From Mesorhizobium sp. J8 (GTDB lineage: Bacteria; Pseudomonadota; Alphaproteobacteria; Rhizobiales; Rhizobiaceae): DNA of 64,000 nt. The notes under the pieces are model-generated. The model made no database searches and had not been told where the DNA came from. It saw nothing but the letters and a program-made list of their open reading frames with translations. Positions 32,466 through 40,135 of this stretch are shown here, piece by piece. Location of the stretch: NCBI RefSeq assembly GCF_016591715.1, contig NZ_AP024109.1, positions 2,170,001 through 2,234,000 on the forward strand, written 5' to 3'. Each line of letters starts with the position of its first letter. The stretch's first letter is position 1. The position numbers and the translations under genes were made by a program.

Positions 32466-33290
32466 TTAAAGCCTCACTTCCCGCAGCTCTGCCTCGGCCT
32501 GCTTGATCAAAGCCATATCGGTGACAGGCAGGCGCGCCGCAGACTTCGACAGAGTGACATAGAATTCGTGCATGCCCAACTCACCGATGGCATGCTTGTG
32601 GAAGCCGGCCTCGCCTGATTTGATGTAGCCGAGGTCTCGCAGCTTCTTCACTAGGAATCGGAAGGATGACGGCGTGAACTGCCAAGCGTGCGCGTCGTGA
32701 TAGTCAGGCGTCGACTGCGCCATCTCGAAAATCTGCCGGGCTTCCTCGGAGCTTTTCACTAGGTCGACGCCATTCAGATCGGGCGTAACCCATATGCCGT
32801 GCCCGTCCTTCTCGCAGAAATAGGAAAAATGATCGTATAGGACACCGGCAGGATGGCGCTGACGCTTCTCCGCGTAAGCTTGCAGCGCCTGTCCGACTGT
32901 AGTCAGTGGGCGCAATACATCGAAACAGAAGCGTTTGTCAGGCACTGCAAGCACGAGCCTGCCGGAGGGCTTCAACAGCGTTTCGCAGTCCTGTAGAAAC
33001 CGCACGATGTCAGTGACATGCTCGATCACATGTGAAGCAAAAACAAAGTCGTATCGCTCTGTCCCTCCGATGATTTCAGCCATGCTGCGACCATCGGAAA
33101 TATAGTCCACTTCCTCAATCTGGAATGCATTGTCGCGGTACTTCTCACGTAATGTCGCGGCGTCGGCATGGTCGATCGTTTCGACATTGTAGCCCTTGGC
33201 TTTCGGCAGAAACGGATTATAGCTCGGGCCGACTTCCAAACCGAAGCCGGTCGGATCAAACATCGAAAGCAGTATTTCGTCTCTGTTCAT
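32466..33290 (-). CDS. Class I SAM-dependent methyltransferase
   Basis: The product has 274 residues from MNRDEILLSMF; an open frame continues upstream but looks non-coding. The SAM motif I is GFGLEVGPSYNPFLP, with the acidic motif II residue in VETIDHAD, then FVFASHVIEHV and PSGRLVLAVPDKRFCFDVL. The closing HAWQFTPSSFRFLVKKLRDLGY matches the second domain of the gene at 28847, so the two are homologues. The likely acceptor is a sugar of the locus polysaccharide. It may be cotranscribed with the RgpF-type gene 98 bp downstream. Confidence 0.78.
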   Translation of the reverse strand: MNRDEILLSMFDPTGFGLEVGPSYNPFLPKAKGYNVETIDHADAATLREKYRDNAFQIEEVDYISDGRSMAEIIGGTERYDFVFASHVIEHVTDIVRFLQDCETLLKPSGRLVLAVPDKRFCFDVLRPLTTVGQALQAYAEKRQRHPAGVLYDHFSYFCEKDGHGIWVTPDLNGVDLVKSSEEARQIFEMAQSTPDYHDAHAWQFTPSSFRFLVKKLRDLGYIKSGEAGFHKHAIGELGMHEFYVTLSKSAARLPVTDMALIKQAEAELREVRL

Positions 33291-33864
33291 GGGCTGCGAG
33301 CATGCCGCAACAGGTACGCGCGCGCAAGTGCAGCGCCGACAAAGGGACTCGCTAGAAGGGCCTGAAGACAATCAACTTTTTTGTCATCGTCCGAAAGGGA
33401 TGCAGCCGAAACCGATGCTGAACGACTTTGGCTGAAACTGGAAGACTGATTGGTAGCGAGGACATCATCGGTCGAGCGGTTCATCTCAGTGGTCATATAT
33501 CGAATGCGTGGCGTCAGCTTCCGAGCATCCGGCCGGTACGCTGTCAGTCTTCAGCTTGATGACCTTGCCGCGCTCGGTCGCTAAAGCTAAGAAGAGAGTG
33601 AGGCCCGAGAAGGCCTACGGCAGTGGCTGCTTGAGATAGGTGTCACTTTCGGCTTCGGAGAATAACTGCGGCAATGCCGCAACCACTCAAAAGCGGGTGA
33701 GTATCGATGCGTTGCGACCGCCGCTTGTAGAGCTTCGCACCCTCCCCTCCTGTTGCTCCGCATGCCAACCGTCGATTGCTGGGTTGCGCAATTCAGCGTG
33801 CTGTGCGAGGTGCCAACTACGCCAAGGCAAGATGCAGCTATTCAGGGTCAACGGTGTTGAATTG
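33291..33864. other. 574-bp divergent intergenic region
   Basis: This gap separates the minus-strand methyltransferase from the plus-strand membrane protein. Open frames of up to 70-75 codons cross it on both strands, but none has family motifs or a ribosome site. A frame continuous with the membrane protein runs back to 33640, but it is Cys/Ser/Arg-rich and unlike protein sequence. It probably holds divergent promoters. No repeat or RNA gene was seen. Confidence 0.5.
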
Positions 33865-35601
33865 ATGTCGACCGACGCTCGTACAGATTCTATCAGCCGT
33901 TCAACTCCCGTCTCCCTAGTTGCTTCCGTTGGGCCGATCACGCTCTTCCTAGTAGCGCTCATCCTGACGGCGCAGGCGAGAGGTGTTCCTGATAATGACT
34001 ATTGGGACATTTTCTCTCCAATGGTCCGAGCGCTCGACGAGTTCCCAGCGATATCCGACCTTTATGCAAGATCGAACGAGCATATCGTCGCCGGTGCAAA
34101 GCTCTTCTATCTCTTGAATTTCCGTCTTTCCAACGGGGACAATTTCGGTCTCTCAGCTATTACCGCTGTCTTCTCGCTTATTATCGCTGTCGCTCTTTCG
34201 TATGCACTCTCGTTCTCCATGAAATCCAAGCTTGAAGCATTTGTTATAGGGATAGCCACATCGCTTTTTGTGTTCAGTCCATTCGCTGCACACAACTTCT
34301 TTCTTGGCATGAGCGGGGTTGCCTGGATCGGTGCAAATCTCTTCACCGTGCTGGCTGCACTGGTTTTTTGGCAATCGGCCGAACACCAGAAGCCGTACGG
34401 TTATCTCATTGCCGTAGCTTTGGCTGCCATTGCTGCGCAATTCTACAGCACAGGCCTTACTGCATTGTGCGCAATCGGGATCCAAGGATTCTGCTCGGAC
34501 AAGACGAGGCGGCTTGGTATCGCGATTTTCGTGCTAGGCGTAGCCTACTTGATTATGATCGCTTTGCTTCAGCATGTCCCCACGCAACATGGTGCTCGCA
34601 ATTTCAATCCGATGCAGATTGCTCTGTTCTGCTTCACGTTCATCGGTGGCGGCATCGTAACTTCCGAGTCCGCCGCTATTCCACTTGGCATCATCGCAAT
34701 TGTGATAGCCTCCCTGATTGCGGGATTTAGAATTCTACGGCCTGACGAGAGCAGCTTTCGATCAGCCTTTTGCGTTGCGATCATAGCATATGCGGTCATG
34801 ACGAGTGGGCTGGCGGCAATTGGTAGATCAAATGTGTGGGGTGATGCGGCAGCCTTAGCGAGCAGGTATGCAACCATTCCTGCGCTTTTCTGGGTGGGAT
34901 TGTTTGGAGCAGTCTTTTGCCTCTTCCGGCAGACCGCTTTTGGTCGCCGGTTCTCGATCGCGATGTTTGCCGCCGCAGCCGCGCTGATAGTGGTGAATGG
35001 CACGCCGCGGCTGGCGGAGGCTCTCGCTAGGGCCGAAGGAAAAGACATTGCAACGTTGGCGTTGTCCCTTGGTGTCAAGGACCCCGACCTCATGCAATAC
35101 GTTACGCCAGTGCCGGATCAGTACTATGCTCTCGAGGACTATCTGAAAAAGTTCAATCATGTCCCCTTCGACGGAAGGGATTTTGGCTGTCCTTCCCTCG
35201 GAATGCAGATAGGAATATCCAGCCAGTCGGACAGCTTAGTAGGTTACATCGATACCGTATCCAAAACGCAAGACTCGCAGTGGGCGCGTGTTTCCGGCTG
35301 GGTGGCGGACAGTTCCGACAACCGGCCACCACTGCTTGGCAGCGATCTCATCTCCACTTATAGCTGCATTGCTCTCTTCGATGACGATGGAACGGTCATA
35401 GGCCTGGGTTTGGGAGGGATGCACCGGCCGGATGTGGCGAAAGCTCTCGGGCGGGCACGTGATGACTATGGCTGGTCTGGCTACGTTGATCTCCAAATCC
35501 TCTCTAGCCAGCAAAATCCTCGATCGATATATGCGGGGGTGGCTACGCCGTCTGGTTGGGCAAAGTTGCCGAAACCAATTGAAATTGGATCGAAGCTTTG
35601 A
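33865..35601 (+). CDS. Polytopic membrane protein, possible GT-C-type glycosyltransferase
   Basis: The product has 578 residues from ATG 33865; ATG 33832 is an alternative. About ten membrane helices span residues 17-400, followed by a soluble domain of about 150 residues. After the first helix a loop has clustered acids (VPDNDYWDIF, residues 41-50) and the sequence SNEHIVAGAKLFYLLNF near residue 70. Acidic residues in the first periplasmic loop and an NEH motif recall GT-C enzymes that use polyprenyl-phosphate sugars. The TGA overlaps the TTG of the following methyltransferase, and a DPM-like GT2 and flippase-like gene follow. The function is inferred from topology and neighbours. Confidence 0.6.
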   Translation: MSTDARTDSISRSTPVSLVASVGPITLFLVALILTAQARGVPDNDYWDIFSPMVRALDEFPAISDLYARSNEHIVAGAKLFYLLNFRLSNGDNFGLSAITAVFSLIIAVALSYALSFSMKSKLEAFVIGIATSLFVFSPFAAHNFFLGMSGVAWIGANLFTVLAALVFWQSAEHQKPYGYLIAVALAAIAAQFYSTGLTALCAIGIQGFCSDKTRRLGIAIFVLGVAYLIMIALLQHVPTQHGARNFNPMQIALFCFTFIGGGIVTSESAAIPLGIIAIVIASLIAGFRILRPDESSFRSAFCVAIIAYAVMTSGLAAIGRSNVWGDAAALASRYATIPALFWVGLFGAVFCLFRQTAFGRRFSIAMFAAAAALIVVNGTPRLAEALARAEGKDIATLALSLGVKDPDLMQYVTPVPDQYYALEDYLKKFNHVPFDGRDFGCPSLGMQIGISSQSDSLVGYIDTVSKTQDSQWARVSGWVADSSDNRPPLLGSDLISTYSCIALFDDDGTVIGLGLGGMHRPDVAKALGRARDDYGWSGYVDLQILSSQQNPRSIYAGVATPSGWAKLPKPIEIGSKL

Positions 35602-36296
35602 AGACTGCCTATGTAAATTCGGTGAGGTTCGCTAGAAAGATAGCAGAGCGCAGCGGGCTGCTTGCGCGCTTGGAGCGTTCAGAAAGTCGCAATGTTCGTT
35701 GGGCGAGAAGTCTATTCGGCATTTACGATAGCGCTGACCTTGTTCAACTGGATATGCCATGGTGGACATTCGCCGCGATTGATGCCGTGGAAGCTTTTCT
35801 GTCATCGCGTAATGGCTTGGCCCAGGTCTATGAGTTCGGAGCCGGAGCCAGTACAGTTTGGCTGGCAAAACGATGCGGCTCGGTCTATTCGGTCGAGCAC
35901 GACGCTCCGTTCGCGCGAGCGATGAGCAGCATGTTTGAAGCCTATTCCAACATTTCAGTGCTTGTCGTGGAGCCAACGGCAGCTTCCCCTTCCTCCAGGG
36001 CGAGGTCCAACCGGAAAGGATATAAGGAAAGTGCTTTTGATCGGTACGTCTCATCAATTGACCGGGTTGATGGTTCATTCGATCTTATTGTGATCGATGG
36101 TCGAGCCAGGATTTCATGCCTTGCAAAATCTATCGACCGCCTTGCACCAGGCGGTGTGATATTGTTCGACAATAGCGACAGACGTGAATATCGCGACGCT
36201 ATCGATACGTGTGGGCTACAGGAGCGGGTGACGAGGGGGCTCGCGCCAGCGTTGCCTTTTCCCAGCCAGACCTCCTTGCTGACCCGGAGGAACTGA
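35598..36296 (+). CDS. Class I SAM-dependent methyltransferase-like protein
   Basis: The product has 232 residues with a TTG start overlapping the upstream stop (TTGA). SAM motif I reads VYEFGAGASTVWLAKRCG, followed by VYSVEHDAPFARAM and the later DLIVIDGRARISCL and GGVILFDNSDRREY. This is the pattern of the O-methyltransferase-like Methyltransf_24/FkbM neighbourhood. The tight overlaps on both sides imply it works with the membrane protein and the GT2. The likely acceptor is a sugar. Confidence 0.7.
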   Translation: MKTAYVNSVRFARKIAERSGLLARLERSESRNVRWARSLFGIYDSADLVQLDMPWWTFAAIDAVEAFLSSRNGLAQVYEFGAGASTVWLAKRCGSVYSVEHDAPFARAMSSMFEAYSNISVLVVEPTAASPSSRARSNRKGYKESAFDRYVSSIDRVDGSFDLIVIDGRARISCLAKSIDRLAPGGVILFDNSDRREYRDAIDTCGLQERVTRGLAPALPFPSQTSLLTRRN

Positions 36297-36297
36297 C

Positions 36298-37287
36298 ATG
36301 CCAAGCGTTTCGATAGTGATACCCGTAAAGGACGAGCAAGATACCGTTCGCGAGTTGGCCGCTCGGATCAAGGCGGCCTTTGAGCGTATCGACGAGACGG
36401 AAGCCTCACTCAAGGAGATTGTTTTCATAGACGATGGAAGCCGGGATAATACGTGGAGTGAAATCGTAAGTGCAACTCACGCTTCCCCCTCCGTAAAGGG
36501 TTTCCGCCTTCGGCGAAATTTCGGCAAAGCTGCCGCCCTACAAATGGGCATATCAAATGCCTTGGGCGACATCATCGTCACCATGGACGGAGACCTTCAA
36601 GACGACCCGAAAGAGATCCTTCGCTTTCTCAAGGAAGTTCGGGCTGGTGCTGATGTCGTCTCCGGGTGGAAACAGGTGCGCCATGACCCGCTTGGCAAGA
36701 CACTGCCGTCCAAGCTCTTCAACAGGGTAACGGCGAAGGTCTCCGGGGTTGACTTGCACGATTTCAACTGTGGCTTCAAAGCGTACCGCCGAGAGGTTTT
36801 CAATGACGTCCGCCTCTATGGTGAACTACATCGGTTCATTCCGGCCCTTGCTCACGCAATGGGGTTCAAGGTCGCCGAGATTGTGGTTCAGCACCATCCT
36901 CGCCGGTTCGGGAAGTCCAAATATGGGTTCGGTCGCCTGCTGAAGGGTTTCTTGGATCTGCTTACGGTCGTGACCATCACGAAGTTCAACTCGCGTCCAG
37001 GCCACCTATTTGGAGGTCTGGGCGTTGCTGTCTTCGCGATAGGGTTTGCGATATTTCTTTTTCTATGCGTGCGATGGTTTGGTGGAGAAGCAATCGGTGG
37101 ACGTCCGTTACTGCTTGTTTCCGCGCTCTTGATGATCGTGGGGGTGCAGTTCACGCTCTTCGGTATGGTCGCTGAGTTGATTGTTGCTACACGTGGCGAT
37201 AGTCGCGACAGGAATATCGTCGCCGAGATTGCAAATTGGGAGAGTCAACCCGTCGCGAAGCCGGCCGGCGCTCATGTCAAGCTCTAA
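36298..37287 (+). CDS. DPM/GtrB-like family 2 glycosyltransferase
   Basis: The product has 329 residues. The GT2 domain has SVSIVIPVKDEQDTV, IVFIDDGSRDNTW, RLRRNFGKAAALQMG and the DxD-like ITVTMDGDLQDDP region (here IIVTMDGDLQDDP). Two membrane helices at about residues 240-265 and 275-300 complete the layout of dolichyl/undecaprenyl-phosphate sugar transferases such as GtrB and ArnC. It probably loads a sugar onto undecaprenyl phosphate at the inner leaflet. It starts one base after the methyltransferase stop and overlaps the flippase-like gene by 14 bp. Confidence 0.85.
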   Translation: MPSVSIVIPVKDEQDTVRELAARIKAAFERIDETEASLKEIVFIDDGSRDNTWSEIVSATHASPSVKGFRLRRNFGKAAALQMGISNALGDIIVTMDGDLQDDPKEILRFLKEVRAGADVVSGWKQVRHDPLGKTLPSKLFNRVTAKVSGVDLHDFNCGFKAYRREVFNDVRLYGELHRFIPALAHAMGFKVAEIVVQHHPRRFGKSKYGFGRLLKGFLDLLTVVTITKFNSRPGHLFGGLGVAVFAIGFAIFLFLCVRWFGGEAIGGRPLLLVSALLMIVGVQFTLFGMVAELIVATRGDSRDRNIVAEIANWESQPVAKPAGAHVKL

Positions 37288-38188
37288 GATTCTTCGCGTT
37301 GGTGGTGGTCTTGTTGCTGTGGTAGCAGCGATTTTTGTAGCGCGCTCGGTCTACGGCTACGCCGATCAATTATCTGAGGTGATATATCGGCCGCAGTTTA
37401 TTGCTGTAGTCGTGGCGGGCACGATTGTTTACGCTTTGTCGCTGCAGCTTGTTGGTCTGGCCTGGTTCAGTCTCTTGGCGTCGGTCGGAGAGAATGCAAT
37501 CGCGCCGGTCCTTGCGCTTCGCATTTTCGCGCGCACTCAAGTTTACAAATATCTGCCAACCAATGTGATTCATCTCGTCGGTCGATTTGTAGTGGCGTCT
37601 CGGTATGACGCTTCGAAGGACGCGCTGTCCTATGCGCAGATGATGGAAATCGTCCTAATGATATTTGCCGCGGGAAGCGTTGCGATGATTTTTTCCTATT
37701 CGTTCGTCCGTAGGGTCGGGGAGGAGTACGGATTTAACCCCGATGTTGCGTCTTCGGTTTATATCATCGCCGGGGCGGCTGTATTTTTACTCGCCTTCGT
37801 CGCGGCTGCTCGATATTTTAGGTCTCGCCAGAGACGCCTCACCATTTCAATGGTTGCACTCAGCCTTGCCTACTATATCCTCTTCTTTCTGGCCAATGGC
37901 TTGATCTTCTCCGCCCTTGTCCAATCGCTTTACGGACAAACGACCGAATGGAAGATGACCATCGGAATATCCGCGGCCGGCTGGTTGCTAGGTTTCGTTG
38001 TGCCGGGGGCGCCTGGCGGTTTAGGCGTCAGAGAAGCAGTTTTCATCGCAGGTCTTTCGACTGCCGGCATACCAACCGCTGCTTCGACCACGGTTGCAAT
38101 AACACATCGGGTTGTCACCCTTTTGGGTGACGTTCTCCTTGCAGTTCTGGAGTTCGGGTATCAAAGATGGATCGCCAAATCTGTCTAG
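37274..38188 (+). CDS. Flippase-like membrane protein (LPG synthase TM-domain family)
   Basis: The product has 304 residues from ATG 37274, inside the end of the GT2 gene. It has about seven or eight membrane helices. The motif FVVPGAPGGLGVREAVFIAGL near residue 235 is diagnostic for the UPF0104 / lysylphosphatidylglycerol synthase transmembrane family. NVIHLVGRFVVASRY is a second family landmark. Members adjacent to DPM-like glycosyltransferases are often proposed to flip lipid-linked sugars. With the two preceding membrane-associated proteins it suggests a periplasmic glycosylation set. Confidence 0.75.
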   Translation: MSSSKILRVGGGLVAVVAAIFVARSVYGYADQLSEVIYRPQFIAVVVAGTIVYALSLQLVGLAWFSLLASVGENAIAPVLALRIFARTQVYKYLPTNVIHLVGRFVVASRYDASKDALSYAQMMEIVLMIFAAGSVAMIFSYSFVRRVGEEYGFNPDVASSVYIIAGAAVFLLAFVAAARYFRSRQRRLTISMVALSLAYYILFFLANGLIFSALVQSLYGQTTEWKMTIGISAAGWLLGFVVPGAPGGLGVREAVFIAGLSTAGIPTAASTTVAITHRVVTLLGDVLLAVLEFGYQRWIAKSV

Positions 38189-38225
38189 TCTGCGAAAGGG
38201 ACAACTGCCGTTACGCGTCCACCTC

Positions 38226-38948
38226 TCAGGCGGCTTCCATTGCCGCCATCGTCATCGACTCCACCCGGCCATGGCGAAGTGTCAAAGTCTTCGTGCAGAC
38301 ACGTTCGATCAGGCTCTGATCGTGACTTGCCAGCACGATAATGCCGGCCTTCTCCGCCAGTTCGTCCATGCGTCGCTTGGCCTTTTCCTGGAAGGAAGCG
38401 TCGCCAGCGCTGATCCACTCGTCCATCAGAAGGATCTCGGGCTCAAGCGCGGTTGATGCAGCGAAAGCCAGTCTTGCAGCCATGCCTTGGCTGTATGCTT
38501 TGAAGGGCAGGTCGATGAAATCGCCGAGCTCGCTGAAGGCGATGATCTCTTCCATCTTCTCTTCGATTTCGGCTTCGGTCCAACCGCTGATCAATCCTCT
38601 CAATACGATGTTCCGGCGGCCTGTGGCTTCGGGGCGAAATCCTATGTTGATATTGAAGAGGGCATCGACTTTGCCATTGATGACGATGCGTCCCCCAGAG
38701 GGTTCATAGATTCCGTAAAGCACCTTCAGCAGGGTCGTCTTGCCGGCTCCATTCGGACCGACCAGACCCAACCTATCACCCGCCTTCAACTCAAAACTGA
38801 TCCCGTCCAGTGCTTGGACGAACTGCTTTCTTCCGGAACTGGCGATTCTGCCACCCGTATCGCTCATGCGTCGGTCTGGCGCAGAAAGGGTTAGCTTTTC
38901 GTGCAGCTTATAAACCAGGCTGACGTTATCCAGCTTAATGGAAACCAT
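38226..38948 (-). CDS. wzt: Polysaccharide ABC exporter, ATP-binding subunit
   Basis: The product has 240 residues. Walker A is GLVGPNGAGKTTLLKVL, the signature is YSQGMAARLAFAAS, and Walker B with switch is EILLMDEWISAGDASF followed by the H-loop VLASHD. MDEWISAGD is typical of the O-antigen/capsule exporter family. The protein stops right after the nucleotide-binding domain, so the C-terminal carbohydrate-binding domain found in O8/O9a-type Wzt is absent. The permease gene is 7 bp upstream on the same strand. Confidence 0.88.
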   Translation of the reverse strand: MVSIKLDNVSLVYKLHEKLTLSAPDRRMSDTGGRIASSGRKQFVQALDGISFELKAGDRLGLVGPNGAGKTTLLKVLYGIYEPSGGRIVINGKVDALFNINIGFRPEATGRRNIVLRGLISGWTEAEIEEKMEEIIAFSELGDFIDLPFKAYSQGMAARLAFAASTALEPEILLMDEWISAGDASFQEKAKRRMDELAEKAGIIVLASHDQSLIERVCTKTLTLRHGRVESMTMAAMEAA

Positions 38949-38955
38949 TGGACAC

Positions 38956-39747
38956 TCAGATCATGAAGACGACCTGCCGGCGATATCTGCCAAGCAGCAT
39001 CAATGCAATAACCCATGCGGCCAGCGTGAAGGCACCGGTTAGAGCGAAATCGTGTCCCGGAAACTCGTCGCTGAGGATGGGATGGCGTACAACCTCCAAG
39101 AAGCTCGTGAATGGATTCCAGTTATATGCATAGGTTTGTATCGGGTCTTGCCCGTTGTTGACCCAGAAGACCGGCGTGAAGAACATGCCAACCCTCATCA
39201 GGTTGCCGACTATGAATTCGCTGTCAGGGAAAAATGCGCCGGTAAACGCGAAGATTGCAATGATAGCTGGAGTAGCCAGCAGAATCAGAAGCAGCCCCCC
39301 AAGCGACCACAGCCATGCCGTCGTGAGGGCCGGTCCACTGATCAGCAGAATGACTATGCATCCGGCAATGGCATAGCCCGCCCGAATCGCTGACTGCACC
39401 GTCAACCGCATCACATAGACGAACAAGGGCAGCGTCGTGCCTTCGATGAAACTCTGCTCACGTTTGAACAGCGACACGCTCACGGTTATGACCTCCATGA
39501 GATAGAACCATACCATGAGGCCAATCGCGACGTAGGCGGAATAGCCCGCCGCATCCTTGCCGGCGGGCTGGAATACGAAGACGAAGGTGCCTACGAAGGC
39601 GAGATAGTTGACCAGAAGCCAGAGTGGTCCGAGCGTGGTTCGCCGGTGCTGGTCACCAATATCTTCGTGAGCGAGGGCAATCCATACCCTTCGCAGCTTC
39701 ATCGCCCCGAAGATGTCGTCGAGGGCGCCGTTCAGTACCGAAATCAT
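38956..39747 (-). CDS. wzm: Polysaccharide ABC exporter, permease subunit
   Basis: The product has 263 residues from MISVLNGALDD; a longer frame starting at 39810 lacks support. It has six membrane helices. The conserved cytoplasmic entry AHEDIGDQHRRTTLGPLWLLVNYLAF and the late WNPFTSFLEVVRHPIL are hallmarks of the ABC-2 polysaccharide export permease family. With the ATPase it should move an undecaprenyl-linked glycan across the inner membrane. It is the last gene of the lower-GC block. Confidence 0.88.
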   Translation of the reverse strand: MISVLNGALDDIFGAMKLRRVWIALAHEDIGDQHRRTTLGPLWLLVNYLAFVGTFVFVFQPAGKDAAGYSAYVAIGLMVWFYLMEVITVSVSLFKREQSFIEGTTLPLFVYVMRLTVQSAIRAGYAIAGCIVILLISGPALTTAWLWSLGGLLLILLATPAIIAIFAFTGAFFPDSEFIVGNLMRVGMFFTPVFWVNNGQDPIQTYAYNWNPFTSFLEVVRHPILSDEFPGHDFALTGAFTLAAWVIALMLLGRYRRQVVFMI

Positions 39748-40135
39748 CGATGTGGTGCCACAATAGCTGTTCTGGTGATTTGTCCCTCGCCCCACACGAC
39801 CGCCGTGCACTCTCTTTCATAGCCATTGCGACAAGCTTATGGCAGCGCGCTGCGGCTTAGTGAAGCCGGATCGTCAAACCGTGACATTTATTAGCTTTCC
39901 CTGTTGAGTGCCCGACAGTTTTCGGAACGACTGACAGTCCGGTCTGAGTTATTGCGCTTGTAATCAAATCATTCGCACAATCGGTATCCCCCAAAAACCG
40001 CTGGCTCTCTCGCCCGCTCCGGGCTAATGCGGTAGCCGGGTGACGGAGCTTGGGGGTTTTGCAATCTAGAGTGGCGGCGGACGAGGTTTTTCGCCATTCT
40101 GGTAGCATCCCACGCCTGGAGTTCAGTACTACCCA
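39748..40135. other. 388-bp divergent intergenic region with nested inverted repeats
   Basis: This lies between the minus-strand exporter and the plus-strand dehydratase and should hold both promoters. Around 40016-40049 the arms GCTCCG/CGGAGC enclose GGCTA/TAGCC, forming an imperfect hairpin, followed shortly by GGGGGTTTT. No gene was seen. The GC-rich base composition of the locus resumes here. Confidence 0.5.

Noticed and set aside
33287..33496. 69-codon minus-strand frame upstream of the methyltransferase at 32466
   Set aside because: It overlaps the methyltransferase start in another frame, has no ribosome site or recognisable motif, and looks like leader sequence.
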